The notes: generated by a model from the sequence alone, not told the origin. A DNA stretch of 64,000 bases from Variovorax beijingensis (GCF_007828835.1 NZ_VIVL01000002.1:186001-250000); one strand, 5' to 3'. Positions 8,920 through 17,920 are shown, numbered from the stretch's first letter. Numbers and translations: made by a program.

Positions 8920-9395
8920 TGAGCGACACCATTCCCACTTTCGATCTCGAGCGCGATGCCTTCGGCCGCCTGGTGCTGACCGATGCCGAGGGCGAGCGCC
9001 ACGAGGGCGTGACGCCCGTGCGCGCCTTTCCGCTCAGCGCGCCCGGCGAGGGCGTGTCGCTGGTCGGCAGCGATGGGCGCGAACTGGTCTGGATCGACCG
9101 CCTCGAAGCGCTGCCTCCACAGATCAGCGCGCTGCTCGAGCAGGAACTCGCGGTGCGCGACTTCGCGCCCACGCTGCTGAAACTGCACCGCGTGTCGAGC
9201 TTCGGCGTGCCCAGCACCTGGACCGTGAGCACCGACCGCGGCGACACCAGCTTCGTGCTCAAGGCCGAGGAAGACATCCGCCGCCTCGAAGGCGGCGCAC
9301 TGCTGATCGCCAGCGCGCACGGCGTCCAGTTCCGCATTCCCGACGTCAAGGCGCTCGACCGCGCCTCGCGCAAACTGCTGGAGCGCTTTCTCTAG
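8916..9395 (+). CDS. DUF1854 family protein, partner of the cyanophycin-locus exporter
   Basis: A 159-residue soluble protein without a signal peptide, rich in acidic residues, matching my recollection of the DUF1854 family: FDLERDAFGRLVLTDAEGE near the start, then VRAFPLSAP and WIDRLEALP, and a C-terminal half with FGVPSTWTV and FRIPDVKALD. It overlaps the exporter stop by four bases (ATGA), with GGAGAAGC just upstream, so translation is probably coupled. Two consecutive ATG codons (8916 and 8919) are possible starts. The fixed pairing with the exporter suggests an accessory or regulatory subunit. Its molecular role is unknown. It ends ten bases before the convergent acyltransferase gene. 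Confidence 0.85.
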   Translation: MMSDTIPTFDLERDAFGRLVLTDAEGERHEGVTPVRAFPLSAPGEGVSLVGSDGRELVWIDRLEALPPQISALLEQELAVRDFAPTLLKLHRVSSFGVPSTWTVSTDRGDTSFVLKAEEDIRRLEGGALLIASAHGVQFRIPDVKALDRASRKLLERFL

Positions 9396-9405
9396 ACCGC
9401 CCCGT

Positions 9406-10512
9406 TCAGGCCGAGGCCGCGCTGCCCGGTGCGGCCGGCAATGCAGGTGCCGGCTGCGTGGCCGCGCGGGCCTGGCGGTGGCCCCACTCGGTGATCGGCT
9501 TCTCGAACCGGCGGTAGAGAAAATCGGAGACAACCAGCGCTGCGCCGAAGGACGCGAACAGCAGCGTTGCCCCCGCCACCGTGGTGGGCGAGATGCCGAT
9601 CACGGCCTGCGCTGCCAGGTACTGCACCAGGTACATCGCGTACGAGCGGCGCCCCACGAACAGCATGAAGCGCGACGAAAGAAGCCTGCGCAGCCAGCTG
9701 TTCGCCGCAACCAGCGAGGGCAGCCACAGGCCCACCAGCACCACGTACACCGCGATGAGCTGCGGCTCGCCGAAGCGGGCGCTGATCGTGAGCGACTTGC
9801 GGTGCACCAGGAACAGGGCCAGCGCAATGGCGATGGCGGCCGCCTGCGTCATGAGGCCGCGCATCCATGCGAAGGTCCGGCGCGTGTGCATCGCCATCGC
9901 CACCATCGAGCCCACCAGCATCCCAAGGTAGTGCCAGGGCGAGAATCCGGCCGGGTGGGCGCCCGTCATCCAGACGGCCGCCAGCAGCGCGAGGCTGCAC
10001 GCGGCGATTCCGAAGCGCGAGGCGGCCGTGGAACCGAACAGCGCGAACAGCGCCGGCCACACCAGGTAGTACTTCCACTCGATGCCCAGCGTCCAGGTCA
10101 TCTGCAGCGGCGCGAAGCCGGCAAACTCGTTCAGCAGCGTGAGGTAGTAGGGCGTGGCCGCCTTCATCTGCTCCCAGGCCGCACCCTGGGCAACATAGCT
10201 CAGCGCGAGCACCAGCAGGTAGACCAGAAAATACAGCGGCAGGATCCGGGCCGCGCGCCGGATGTAGAACGCCTTGAGCGACACTGTGCCCGTGGCATCG
10301 CGCTCGCGCAGCAGCAGCGTGGTGATCAGGAAGCCGGAAAGCACGAAGAAGGCATGCACGCCGAGCCAGCCCGAGAACTTGTCCCAGCGCGGCCCGCCGA
10401 AGTGGAACCCGAAAACAAGGAAGACGGCCACCGCCCGCAGCCCATCGAGTGCTGCGAAATTGCGGGTCTCCAGGTAATCGTCGGGGCCGTGGATCGACCC
10501 TTGTTCGCGCAT
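9406..10512 (-). CDS. acyltransferase family 3 membrane protein (OafA/WbaP-like O-acyltransferase)
   Basis: A 368-residue integral membrane protein of acyltransferase family 3, which transfers acetyl or other acyl groups to extracytoplasmic glycans or lipids. The start region reads FAALDGLRAVAVFLVFGFH, the family's first helix with the conserved Arg and the catalytic His. GGPRWDKFSGWLGVHAFF and LSGFLITTLLL follow, then about nine further hydrophobic helices. The C-terminus carries FYRRFEKPI-type family features (LYRRFEKPITEW). The ATG at 10512 is used because GAAGGAGAGG lies upstream and the family's first helix follows within 30 residues. No polysaccharide genes flank it, so the acceptor cannot be inferred. 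It is divergent from queC across 150 bases. Confidence 0.87.
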   Translation of the reverse strand: MREQGSIHGPDDYLETRNFAALDGLRAVAVFLVFGFHFGGPRWDKFSGWLGVHAFFVLSGFLITTLLLRERDATGTVSLKAFYIRRAARILPLYFLVYLLVLALSYVAQGAAWEQMKAATPYYLTLLNEFAGFAPLQMTWTLGIEWKYYLVWPALFALFGSTAASRFGIAACSLALLAAVWMTGAHPAGFSPWHYLGMLVGSMVAMAMHTRRTFAWMRGLMTQAAAIAIALALFLVHRKSLTISARFGEPQLIAVYVVLVGLWLPSLVAANSWLRRLLSSRFMLFVGRRSYAMYLVQYLAAQAVIGISPTTVAGATLLFASFGAALVVSDFLYRRFEKPITEWGHRQARAATQPAPALPAAPGSAASA

Positions 10513-10662
10513 GTTGAGCGGTGCCTCTCCTTCGAATCGCGCGGATTCTGCCCGAGATAGCACTTTCGTGGTGCATTGGCAGGGCCGGGCGGCCGCGGCT
10601 GTTGGTGCGGCGCCACGCTGCGCCGCAAGGGCTGCGAAAATCGCGGTTTTGAAGAGACGGAC

Positions 10663-11376
10663 ATGCCCCTGCACACCACCGCCCTCGTCCTGTTCTCCGG
10701 CGGCCAGGATTCGACCACCTGCCTCGCGGATGCGCTGTCCAGGTACCAGCGCGTCGAGACGCTGGGCTTCGACTATGGCCAGCGGCACCGCGTCGAGCTC
10801 GACGTGCGCGGCACCATCCTTGCGAAGATGCGCGAGCGCTTTCCCGACTGGGCGCCGCGCCTGGGCGAAGACCACGTGCTCACGCTGGCCGCGCTGGCCC
10901 AGCTCGGCGGCTCCTCGCTCACGGAGGAAGTCGCCTTCGAGATGCAGGCGGACGGCCTGCCCAACACCTTCGTGCCGGGGCGCAACCTGCTGTTCCTTAC
11001 CCTGGCCGGCGCGCTGGCCTACCGGCGCGGGCTGCAGGTGATCGTCACCGGCGTCTGCGAGACCGACTTCTCCGGCTACCCCGACTGCCGCGACGACACC
11101 ATGAAGGCGATGCAGCTCGCGCTCTCGCTCGGGCTGGAGCGCCGCCTGGTCATCGAGACGCCGCTGATGTGGATCGACAAGGCCGAGACCTGGCAGATGG
11201 CGCACCGCCTGGGCGGCGAGCCGCTGGTCGACCTGATCGTGGAAGAAACCCACACCTGCTACCTCGGCGACCGCGAACATCGCCAGGCCTGGGGCTATGG
11301 CTGCGGCGAGTGCCCGGCCTGCGAGCTGCGCAAGAAGGGCTGGGAGCGCTATGCTTCGCGCCCCCAGGAGGCCTAG
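10663..11376 (+). CDS. queC: 7-cyano-7-deazaguanine synthase QueC
   Basis: QueC converts 7-carboxy-7-deazaguanine to preQ0 with ATP and ammonia in queuosine biosynthesis. The 237-residue protein has the PP-loop SGGQDS at 12-17, GFDYGQRH and [14 protein letters not shown], and a zinc site from Cys199, Cys214, Cys217 and Cys220 (C...CGECPAC). All key residues are present, and the length is normal. The ATG at 10663 precedes [14 protein letters not shown] directly. The ribosome site is weak (GAAGAGA). Other queuosine genes are not in this window, so queC stands alone here. Its stop TAG and that of the convergent ABC gene share the palindromic CTAG at 11373-11376. Confidence 0.95.
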   Translation: MPLHTTALVLFSGGQDSTTCLADALSRYQRVETLGFDYGQRHRVELDVRGTILAKMRERFPDWAPRLGEDHVLTLAALAQLGGSSLTEEVAFEMQADGLPNTFVPGRNLLFLTLAGALAYRRGLQVIVTGVCETDFSGYPDCRDDTMKAMQLALSLGLERRLVIETPLMWIDKAETWQMAHRLGGEPLVDLIVEETHTCYLGDREHRQAWGYGCGECPACELRKKGWERYASRPQEA

Positions 11377-13154
11377 GTAGCCGCCGTTTCCAGCCGGTAG
11401 CGCGCGCCGCCCGCCGGTGCGTCTTCGGGCTGGGGCACCAGCGTCCAGCGCTGGTTGTGGAAATCGCCGACCGCCGCGCGGTGCGCGATCGACACCATGG
11501 CGCCGCCCGCGGCCTTCACGCGGTCGGAGAGCCGCTTGTAGAGCACGCCCTCGGCCTCGGCATCGAGCGCGCTGGTGATCTCGTCGGCGAAGAGCCATGA
11601 CGGCTTCTTCAGCAGCACGCGCGCGATGGACAGCCGCTGCTGCTCGCCGCCCGAGAGCTTCTGGCTCCAGGCATCGCTGTCGTCGAGGCGGTCCACGAGG
11701 TTGGGCAGCAGCGCGTCGACCAGTGCCTGGCGCAGCTCGGCATCGCTGTAGTTCTCGGCCGGATTCGGATAGGTCAGCGCATTGCGCAGGGTGCCGTCGG
11801 GCACGTAGGGACGCTGCGGCATGAACACCGCGCCATCGGGCACCTTCACATGGCCGCGCGCGAACGGCCAGATGCCGGCAAAGGTGCGGAACAGGGTCGA
11901 CTTTCCGCTGCCCGACGGCCCCTGCAGCAGCACGCTGTCGCCCGGCTGGACCGCCAGCGCCGCACCGGCCAGCAGCGAGGTGCCGTTGGGCAGCGCCACC
12001 GTGAGATCGCCGGTCTGCAGCGCGGGCGCGCTGCCGTCGCGCTCGAGCGACTGGCTGCGCGCGGCGTGCGCGCGCATCGCATCGTCGAAGCTGGTGAGGC
12101 GGTCGGTGGTGGCGCGCCAGACGGCCACGCGGTCGTAGTTGTCGACGAACCAGCTCAGCGAATCCTGCACCTTGCCGAAGGCCGACGAGATCTGCATCAA
12201 TTGGCCGAGCTGGATGGCGCCACTGAAGAAGCGCGGCGCGGCCACCAGGAACGGAAAGATCACCGCCGCCTGCCCGAAGAACGAGGTGAAGGTGATCAGG
12301 TTCTTCTGCTGCTTGATGAGTATCAGGTAGTTGCGCAGCACGCTGCCGAAGCGCAGGTCGAGCTGGCCGTGCTCGACCTTCTCGCCCTTGTCCAGCGCAA
12401 TCGCCTCGCTGTACTCGCGCACCCGCACCAGGTGGTGCCGGAAGTCGGCTTCGAAGCGCTGCTGCCGGAAGTTGGTGCCGATCAGCGGGCGGCCGATGAA
12501 GTGCGTGATGGCCGTGCCCACCACGCAGTAGGCCACCGCCAGCCAGACCATCGCACCCGCGATCTGGTAGCTGCTGCCGCCCATCGAGAACGCGAAGCTG
12601 CCCGACAGTCCCCAGAGGATGCCCACGAAGCTCACCAGCGTGACCACGGCGTTCAGGAGGCCCATCGACAGCGTCATCGTGTAGTCGGTGAACATCTGCA
12701 TGTCCTCCTGGATCCGCTGGTCGGGATTGTCGGGCGCCTGGCCGTCCTGGTTCGCGTAGCGCGCGAGTTCGAGGTGATAGAAAGTGCGGTCGGACATCCA
12801 GCGCGACAGGTAGTCGCGCGTCATCCAGCTGCGCCAGCGCAGCTGCAGCAGCTGCGTCACATAGAACTTGAGCACCTGCACCGCGATGTTGAAGAAGGCG
12901 ATCCAGCCGAAGACGCCCACCTCGCGCCAAAAGACCGCCGAATCCTTGTTCTGCAGTCCGTCGTAGAAGCGCCCATACCACTGGTTGCCCAGCACCGCCA
13001 CGTACACGTAGAACAGGTTCAGCGCGACGATGCCCAGCAGCATCGCGCGGGCGCGCCATTTTTCCTCGGAACGGAAGTAGGGCGCCGCAAGCGCGAAGAC
13101 GCGCTTCACTACCTGGGCGAACGTGGCGGCACGCGCCGTGACGGATAAAGACAT
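11373..13154 (-). CDS. YddA/SbmA-type ABC transporter, fused membrane and ATPase domains
   Basis: A 593-residue protein whose membrane domain belongs to the SbmA/BacA-like group (ABC_membrane_2): [24 protein letters not shown] and [25 protein letters not shown] are typical. The membrane part covers about 1-340. The ATPase domain has Walker [10 protein letters not shown] (412-420), signature LSGGEQQR and Walker B SWLFADE. Relatives import peptide antibiotics, vitamin B12 or long fatty acids; the substrate here is unknown. The ATG at 13154 is preferred over 13190 because GAGGAAA lies ten bases upstream. The Walker B shows A-D-E where most ABC proteins have L-D-E, which is common in this subfamily. 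Confidence 0.85.
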   Translation of the reverse strand: MSLSVTARAATFAQVVKRVFALAAPYFRSEEKWRARAMLLGIVALNLFYVYVAVLGNQWYGRFYDGLQNKDSAVFWREVGVFGWIAFFNIAVQVLKFYVTQLLQLRWRSWMTRDYLSRWMSDRTFYHLELARYANQDGQAPDNPDQRIQEDMQMFTDYTMTLSMGLLNAVVTLVSFVGILWGLSGSFAFSMGGSSYQIAGAMVWLAVAYCVVGTAITHFIGRPLIGTNFRQQRFEADFRHHLVRVREYSEAIALDKGEKVEHGQLDLRFGSVLRNYLILIKQQKNLITFTSFFGQAAVIFPFLVAAPRFFSGAIQLGQLMQISSAFGKVQDSLSWFVDNYDRVAVWRATTDRLTSFDDAMRAHAARSQSLERDGSAPALQTGDLTVALPNGTSLLAGAALAVQPGDSVLLQGPSGSGKSTLFRTFAGIWPFARGHVKVPDGAVFMPQRPYVPDGTLRNALTYPNPAENYSDAELRQALVDALLPNLVDRLDDSDAWSQKLSGGEQQRLSIARVLLKKPSWLFADEITSALDAEAEGVLYKRLSDRVKAAGGAMVSIAHRAAVGDFHNQRWTLVPQPEDAPAGGARYRLETAAT

Positions 13155-13259
13155 GCAGGTTTCCTCGCTGGGCGCGGGTGCGCCGGACATCGTGAGGAAT
13201 CGATGGTAGTCAAATGTTCCTTAAGCAGGGCTGAACCGGCCCGGATGCTCGGCAAGCGC

Positions 13260-13820
13260 TCAGCGCAGCATGGTGCGCGCCGCGATCTCCAGGAAGTGCT
13301 TGAGCGGCGGCGTCTCGAGTCCCTGCACCTTCGCTTCCTCGTCCCACAGCCGCAGCCGCACGGCATCCGCGGCCCAGCGCTGATCGGCAAAGCGCCGCGC
13401 CGCTTCGTCGTCCATCACGCCGCCCTGCAGCGCGAGGCTGCGTACCGAATCGGGCGAAAGCCGCGCGAAGTAGCCCGGCCGCGTCGCGCAAAGATAGCGC
13501 TTGGCGTCCACGTGCAGCCGGATCGGCTCGCGCACCTCGGCGCCGAAGACGCCGCGCAGGAGCGGCATGGCGATGTACTGGTGGCGGTCGTCGATGCCCA
13601 GTTCGGTGGGCGAGCGCGACAGCGTCTGGTGCTCGGCGATCAAGAGGTGTCCGAGGTCGTGCAGCAGCGAGGCCGTGACCAGCGCATCGCCCGCGCCGGC
13701 CTGCTCCGCGAGCCACGCGCACTGCAGCGCATGCTCGAGCTGCGACACCGGCTCGCCCGCATACGCGACCCCGCCACGTTCGGCGAACAGGCGGGCGATT
13801 TCGGCGAGGTCGAGTGTCAT
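13260..13820 (-). CDS. PhnZ-like HD-domain protein, possible diiron oxygenase
   Basis: A 186-residue HD-domain protein. The residues Tyr20, Glu23, His30, His54 and Asp55 have exactly the spacing I recall for PhnZ (Tyr24, Glu27, His34, His58, Asp59), in a segment reading YAGEPVSQLEHAL and ASLLHDLGHL. His79, His102 and Lys106 (RLHVDAKRYL) continue the pattern. PhnZ is a mixed-valent diiron oxygenase that cleaves the C-P bond of 1-hydroxy-2-aminoethylphosphonate. No phnY or other phosphonate gene lies nearby, so the substrate may differ. The alternative is a generic HD phosphohydrolase. The start at 13820 (MTLDLAEIARLF) has GGAG-type purines upstream. It is transcribed alone. Confidence 0.72.
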   Translation of the reverse strand: MTLDLAEIARLFAERGGVAYAGEPVSQLEHALQCAWLAEQAGAGDALVTASLLHDLGHLLIAEHQTLSRSPTELGIDDRHQYIAMPLLRGVFGAEVREPIRLHVDAKRYLCATRPGYFARLSPDSVRSLALQGGVMDDEAARRFADQRWAADAVRLRLWDEEAKVQGLETPPLKHFLEIAARTMLR

Positions 13821-13944
13821 GGAGCTGGAGCGAAGGCGGAATGCGCGGAGCGAGGGCACGCAGCTTCGCGCATTCCGATGACCGGGGCATGACGAAGCCC
13901 GCGGCGCTGCACCGGCGCACCGCTCAGTCGGCATGGCGTCCGAC

Positions 13945-13972
13945 TTGACTTGCGGGAAGGCGGGCATAGCAT
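13945..13972 (+). promoter_or_regulatory. sigma70-type promoter of the 44-aa lipoprotein gene
   Basis: TTGACT (13945-13950) and TAGCAT (13967-13972) are 16 bases apart. The ATG at 13980 begins only seven bases after the -10, so transcription would start at or within two bases of the start codon, giving a leaderless mRNA. No Shine-Dalgarno sequence is present. Confidence 0.55.
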
Positions 13973-13979
13973 CCGCCGC

Positions 13980-14114
13980 ATGAGAAGCACAGTCCTTGTT
14001 CTTCTGCTCTGCATCGGCCTGGTAGCGGCCGGCTGCAACGACAAGCCCAAGCCCGGCGTCCCGGTGCCGAAGGCTTCGGCCGATGTCGTGATGCCGGTCC
14101 CGTTCGCGGGCTGA
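13980..14114 (+). CDS. small lipoprotein (44 aa)
   Basis: The reading frame encodes MRSTVLVLLLCIGLVAAGC followed by NDKPKPGVPVPK and a short tail ending in FAG. Residues 1-18 form a lipoprotein signal with lipobox V-A-A-G-C and cleavage before Cys19, leaving a mature lipopeptide of 26 residues. A good promoter lies directly upstream, with the start codon at the expected transcription start. Asp at position +3 rather than +2 after Cys predicts outer-membrane sorting, though rules differ outside enterics. The residue after Cys is Asn. The function is unknown. It precedes the MFS gene by 105 bases on the same strand but is probably a separate unit. Confidence 0.6.
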   Translation: MRSTVLVLLLCIGLVAAGCNDKPKPGVPVPKASADVVMPVPFAG

Positions 14115-14219
14115 TTCGCCCCTCCCGGGCGTGCGGGCGGCCATGCGCCGCCGGGCATTGCGCGTGCTCGCCTTGGCATGTCCGCGCCCGGCGATATCCT
14201 TGGCGCGGAGCAAAAAACA

Positions 14220-15473
14220 ATGAAGACTTTCGAGACAAGCGCCCACGCGGCGGATTCGCGCTACGCCATGCTGCGGCTCGGCCTCACGCTGCTGGCCATG
14301 ACGGTCGGCAGCAGCGGCATGTACGTGGTCTCGGTGATGCTGCCTGCCGTGCAGGCCGAGTTCGGCGTCGCGCGCGCGGACGCCTCGCTGCCCTACACGC
14401 TGCTGATGCTCGGCTTCGGCGTGGGCGGCGTGCTGATGGGGCGGCTGGCCGACCGCTTCGGCGTGATGTGGCCCTTGCTGATCGGCGCGCTGAGCCTTGG
14501 CGTGGGCTATGTCGCCTGCGGCATGGCCGATGGCATCGTTTCCTTCATCGCGGCGCAGGCCGTGCTGGTCGGCCTGCTCGGCAGCGCCGCGGCCTTTGCG
14601 CCGCTGGTGGCGGACACTTCGCTCTGGTTCGTCAAGCGGCGCGGCATCGCGGTGGCGGTGTGCGCGAGCGGCAACTACGTGGCCGGCGCCATCTGGCCGC
14701 CGATCGCGCAGCACTTCATCGAGACGGTCGGCTGGCGCCAGACCTACATCGGCATGGGCCTTTTCTGCGGCCTCGCGATGGCGGCGCTCGCGCTCTTCTT
14801 CCGTGCGCGGCCACCGGCACTGGCCGTCGTGCCCGCCAGCCATGCCGGCCATGCCGCGCGGCGGCGCGACCTGACGCGGCCCTTCGGTTTCAGCATGGGC
14901 ACGGCCCAGGGCCTGCTGTGCGTGGCGGGCGTGGCCTGCTGCGTGGCCATGGCGATGCCGCAGGTGCACATCGTGGCCTACTGCGGCGACCTCGGCTACG
15001 GCGCGGCGCAGGGCGCGCAGATGCTGTCGCTGATGCTGGGCTTCGGCGTGGTGAGCCGGCTGGTGTCGGGCGCGATCTGCGACCGCATCGGCGGGCTGCG
15101 CACGCTGCTGCTGGGCGGCGCGCTGCAGGGCGTGGCGCTGCTGCTGTTCCTGCCGTTCGACGGGCTGGTGCCGCTCTACGTGATCTCGGCACTGTTCGGA
15201 CTGTTCCAGGGCGGCATCGTGCCGTCCTACGCGATCATCGTGCGCGAGCACTTCCCGCCCGAGGAGGCCGGCGCGCGCGTGGGCACGGTGCTGATGTTCA
15301 CGCTGTTCGGCATGGCGCTGGGCGGCTGGATGTCGGGCAAGGTGTTCGACCTCACCGGCAGCTACCACGCGGCGTTCCTCAACGGCATCGGCTGGAACCT
15401 GCTGAACGTCAGCATCGCGGCGATGCTGCTGTTCAGGGTCCGGCATCTGCGGCTTCGCACCGCCGCGGCGTAG
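14220..15473 (+). CDS. MFS transporter (417 aa)
   Basis: A twelve-helix major facilitator carrier of the inner membrane. Helix 1 begins at about residue 14, and the family loop between helices 2 and 3 reads GRLADRFG. The central cytoplasmic loop (about 210-225) is Arg-rich (HAARRRDL), and a second half with SGAICDRIGGLR mirrors the first. This suits the oxalate/monocarboxylate-like or anion-type MFS groups, but no substrate motif is visible. The ATG at 14220 follows GCGGAG by about ten bases; an upstream in-frame start at 14178 lacks a ribosome site. It is convergent with the phospholipase C gene, nine bases away. Confidence 0.85.
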   Translation: MKTFETSAHAADSRYAMLRLGLTLLAMTVGSSGMYVVSVMLPAVQAEFGVARADASLPYTLLMLGFGVGGVLMGRLADRFGVMWPLLIGALSLGVGYVACGMADGIVSFIAAQAVLVGLLGSAAAFAPLVADTSLWFVKRRGIAVAVCASGNYVAGAIWPPIAQHFIETVGWRQTYIGMGLFCGLAMAALALFFRARPPALAVVPASHAGHAARRRDLTRPFGFSMGTAQGLLCVAGVACCVAMAMPQVHIVAYCGDLGYGAAQGAQMLSLMLGFGVVSRLVSGAICDRIGGLRTLLLGGALQGVALLLFLPFDGLVPLYVISALFGLFQGGIVPSYAIIVREHFPPEEAGARVGTVLMFTLFGMALGGWMSGKVFDLTGSYHAAFLNGIGWNLLNVSIAAMLLFRVRHLRLRTAAA

Positions 15474-15482
15474 CTCGCTGCG

Positions 15483-17687
15483 TCAGAGGTCGGGCATGCC
15501 CATCGCCGGATCGCTGACCGTGTGCCGGCCGGTCTCGACGCGGCCGGCAAAGCGGCGCACGAAGCTCGTGTCGGCATCGCAGCTCACGGCAAAGTCGTAC
15601 CACGCGCCGCTGGCTGCGAGGTCCCAGTGCAGCTCGGCCTTGGCGCCGCCTGCCACCGTCGCGGTCCACGGGCCGTCGCTGCGGTAGGCCTTGGCGCGCA
15701 CGCTGAACTTGCAGGCGTTCTTGCCGCCGTTGAGCAATTCCAGGTAGACGTTGCCGTTGGCGATGTCGTAGCACACGCGCACCTCGGGCATGGCGGCGTC
15801 GCCGGCGCGCAGGGCGTTCAGGTCGCCCTTGAAATGGCGGTGGAAGCCGTTGGGGCCGAGCACCCAGAGGTCGTAGAAGCCGCTGTCGTCGCGCATCGCG
15901 CTCCATGCATCGTCGAGCGTCTTGCCGGGCTCGACCATGTAGCGGCGCGGCAGGCGGTCGAGGTTGAGCCTGTCATAGACATGGAACACCGCGCTGGCCG
16001 TGCCGGTGTTCGAGAACAGCAGCTGGATCTTTCCGCCGATGGCATCGGCGCGGGCACTCGTGTGCAGCTCGTAGGGCAGCGCGCGCGAGGGCCGCGTGCC
16101 GGTGGCCTGGCGCGGCAGCAGCGGGTCGAGCGGCAGTGCCACTTGCGCCAGGGCCTGCTGGTCGGCGCGAAGCTTGTCGGCGTCGGCCCTGGTCGTGCGC
16201 CCCGCCAGGGTGGGCAGCGCTTCCGTATTGGGCGTGGCGAAGTTGAAGGCACTGGTGAGATCGCCGCACACTGCGCGGCGGAAATCGCTGATGTTGGTTT
16301 CCTTCACGCCGAAGCGCGTCTCGATGAAGCGCAGCACGGAGGTGTGGTCGAAGGCCTGCGAATTGACCCAGCCGCCGCGGCTCCACGGCGACACCACGTA
16401 CATCGGCACGCGCACGCCGGGGCCGTAGACGCGGCCATCGGGCGGCGGCTGGTCGGTGGTGCCGGGCGGATTCGGATGGTTGAAGTATTCGGGCGCGAGC
16501 GCTTGCACTGGCAGCGTGGTCTTGCCCGCGGGCGTGCCGTCGGCGTTGATCGAAGGCGCGGCCGGCGAAGGAACGTGGTCGAAGTAGCCGTCGTTCTCGT
16601 CGAAATTGATGAACAGCACGGTCTTGCTCCACACCTCGGGAACGGCGGTGAGCGCATCGAGCGTTTCCTGGATGTACCAGGCGCCCTGCACCGGGCTCGA
16701 CGGGCCGGGGTGCTCGGAATAGGTCGCAGGCGCGACGATCCACGAGACCTGCGGCAGCTTGCCGTTCCTGATGTCCTGGCGGAACTGCTCGAGAAAGCCG
16801 CCGTCCGGCATGGTGTTGGCAATGCCCTTGTAGAGCGGATTGCCGGCGTCGTCGCTGGCCGGGTCGTAGGCGGGCGAGATGGCGTCGTTGCTCACGGGCT
16901 TGCCCGAGGCTTCGTTGGCGAGCCGGTACTGCTTGAAGCCGGCCAGCGAGTTGTCGCCGAAGTTCTCGGGCATGTTCTGGTAGACGATCCAGCTCACCTT
17001 GGCTTCCTGCAGCCGCTCGGGGTAGGTCTTCCAGCTGTAGCCATTGGCCGAGCTGTCGATCGAATCCCACTCGTTGTTGACCGTGGCCACGTTCGCGCCG
17101 GTGGGGCCGTTGGTGCCGGTCCAGAGGAACATGCGGTTCGAATTGGTGCCGGTGTGCATGCTGCAGTGGTAGGCATCGCAGAGCGTGAAGGCGTTGGCCA
17201 GCGCGAATTGGAAGGGCAGCTCCGCTTCTTCGAGGTAGCCCATCGATTGCGTGAAAGGCGCCGTCTTGGTTTTCTTGTAGCGCACCCATTCGTACATGCG
17301 GCCGCCAGCCCACGCAGCCTGGCCGTCGCTCCAGCTGTGCGGCGTCCCGGCCACGCGCTGCGCGTTGCCTTTCGAGCCGTCGAGGTGGTAGGGCAGCACT
17401 TCCTTGCCGACGTCGTCGAGCTGCTGCCACACGCTGCGTCCCTTGGGCAGCGGGATGGTGAAGCGGTCGCCGAAGCCGCGCACGCCCATGAGCGTGCCGA
17501 AGTAGTGGTCGAACGAGCGGTTCTCCTGCATCAGGATGACGATGTGCTCGACGTCCTTGATGGTGCCGGTCTTGTTGTTGGCGGGAATGGCGAGCGCGCG
17601 GCGGATGCTCGGCGGAAAGGCCGAGAGTGCGAGCGCGGCGGCACCGGTGGTGGCTGTGCCTGTGAGGAAACTGCGGCGTGAGGTCAT
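15483..17687 (-). CDS. phosphocholine-type phospholipase C, Tat-exported
   Basis: A 734-residue bacterial phospholipase C of the PlcH/PlcN group, which hydrolyses phosphatidylcholine or sphingomyelin outside the cytoplasm. The N-terminus has a twin-arginine signal (TSRRSFLTG, Arg4-Arg5) followed by a hydrophobic stretch. The phosphoesterase core starts with HIVILMQENRSFDHYFGTL (48-66), whose Glu54 and Asn55 are metal ligands in the family, and continues with NFDENDGYFDHV and AFDHTSVLRFIE. Two C-terminal immunoglobulin-like repeats (about 510-720) are typical. A 68-residue lipoprotein gene lies 26 bases upstream. Tat export followed by T2SS secretion is the route known for Pseudomonas PlcH/PlcN, and a T2SS cluster lies 1.4 kb away. 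Confidence 0.92.
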   Translation of the reverse strand: MTSRRSFLTGTATTGAAALALSAFPPSIRRALAIPANNKTGTIKDVEHIVILMQENRSFDHYFGTLMGVRGFGDRFTIPLPKGRSVWQQLDDVGKEVLPYHLDGSKGNAQRVAGTPHSWSDGQAAWAGGRMYEWVRYKKTKTAPFTQSMGYLEEAELPFQFALANAFTLCDAYHCSMHTGTNSNRMFLWTGTNGPTGANVATVNNEWDSIDSSANGYSWKTYPERLQEAKVSWIVYQNMPENFGDNSLAGFKQYRLANEASGKPVSNDAISPAYDPASDDAGNPLYKGIANTMPDGGFLEQFRQDIRNGKLPQVSWIVAPATYSEHPGPSSPVQGAWYIQETLDALTAVPEVWSKTVLFINFDENDGYFDHVPSPAAPSINADGTPAGKTTLPVQALAPEYFNHPNPPGTTDQPPPDGRVYGPGVRVPMYVVSPWSRGGWVNSQAFDHTSVLRFIETRFGVKETNISDFRRAVCGDLTSAFNFATPNTEALPTLAGRTTRADADKLRADQQALAQVALPLDPLLPRQATGTRPSRALPYELHTSARADAIGGKIQLLFSNTGTASAVFHVYDRLNLDRLPRRYMVEPGKTLDDAWSAMRDDSGFYDLWVLGPNGFHRHFKGDLNALRAGDAAMPEVRVCYDIANGNVYLELLNGGKNACKFSVRAKAYRSDGPWTATVAGGAKAELHWDLAASGAWYDFAVSCDADTSFVRRFAGRVETGRHTVSDPAMGMPDL

Positions 17688-17713
17688 GGTGTTGTTCTGG
17701 TGTGGGAGGGTGT

Positions 17714-17920
17714 TCAGGGTGCGCAGCGCATCTCGGGCTTTGCGCCGGTGTCGGGCGGCGGCGTGGTGGGCGTGGTTGGCGTGGTGGGCGTCGGCGTGCC
17801 CACGCCGGGCAGGCCGCCGAAGAAGCCGCCGCCACCGCCGCTGCCGCCGCCGCAGGCGGAAAGGGCGCAGGCCAGGATCAGCGCGGGAACGAGCCGCGCA
17901 GGCAGGGATGAAAGTCGCAT
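17714..17920 (-). CDS. small Gly/Thr-Pro-rich lipoprotein (68 aa)
   Basis: The protein has a signal with lipobox L-S-A-C (cleavage before Cys23), then a run of glycines (GGGSGGGGG) and a T-P-T/T-P repeat before the end KPEMRCAP. AAGGAAT lies eight bases before the ATG at 17920. It is upstream of the phospholipase C gene by 26 bases on the same strand, so the two probably form an operon. The mature protein is a disordered tether with a single terminal Cys pair region (MRCAP). I do not recognise a family. Glycine-rich low-complexity sequence at this G+C content warrants some caution, but the lipobox and ribosome site support it. Confidence 0.65.
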   Translation of the reverse strand: MRLSSLPARLVPALILACALSACGGGSGGGGGFFGGLPGVGTPTPTTPTTPTTPPPDTGAKPEMRCAP

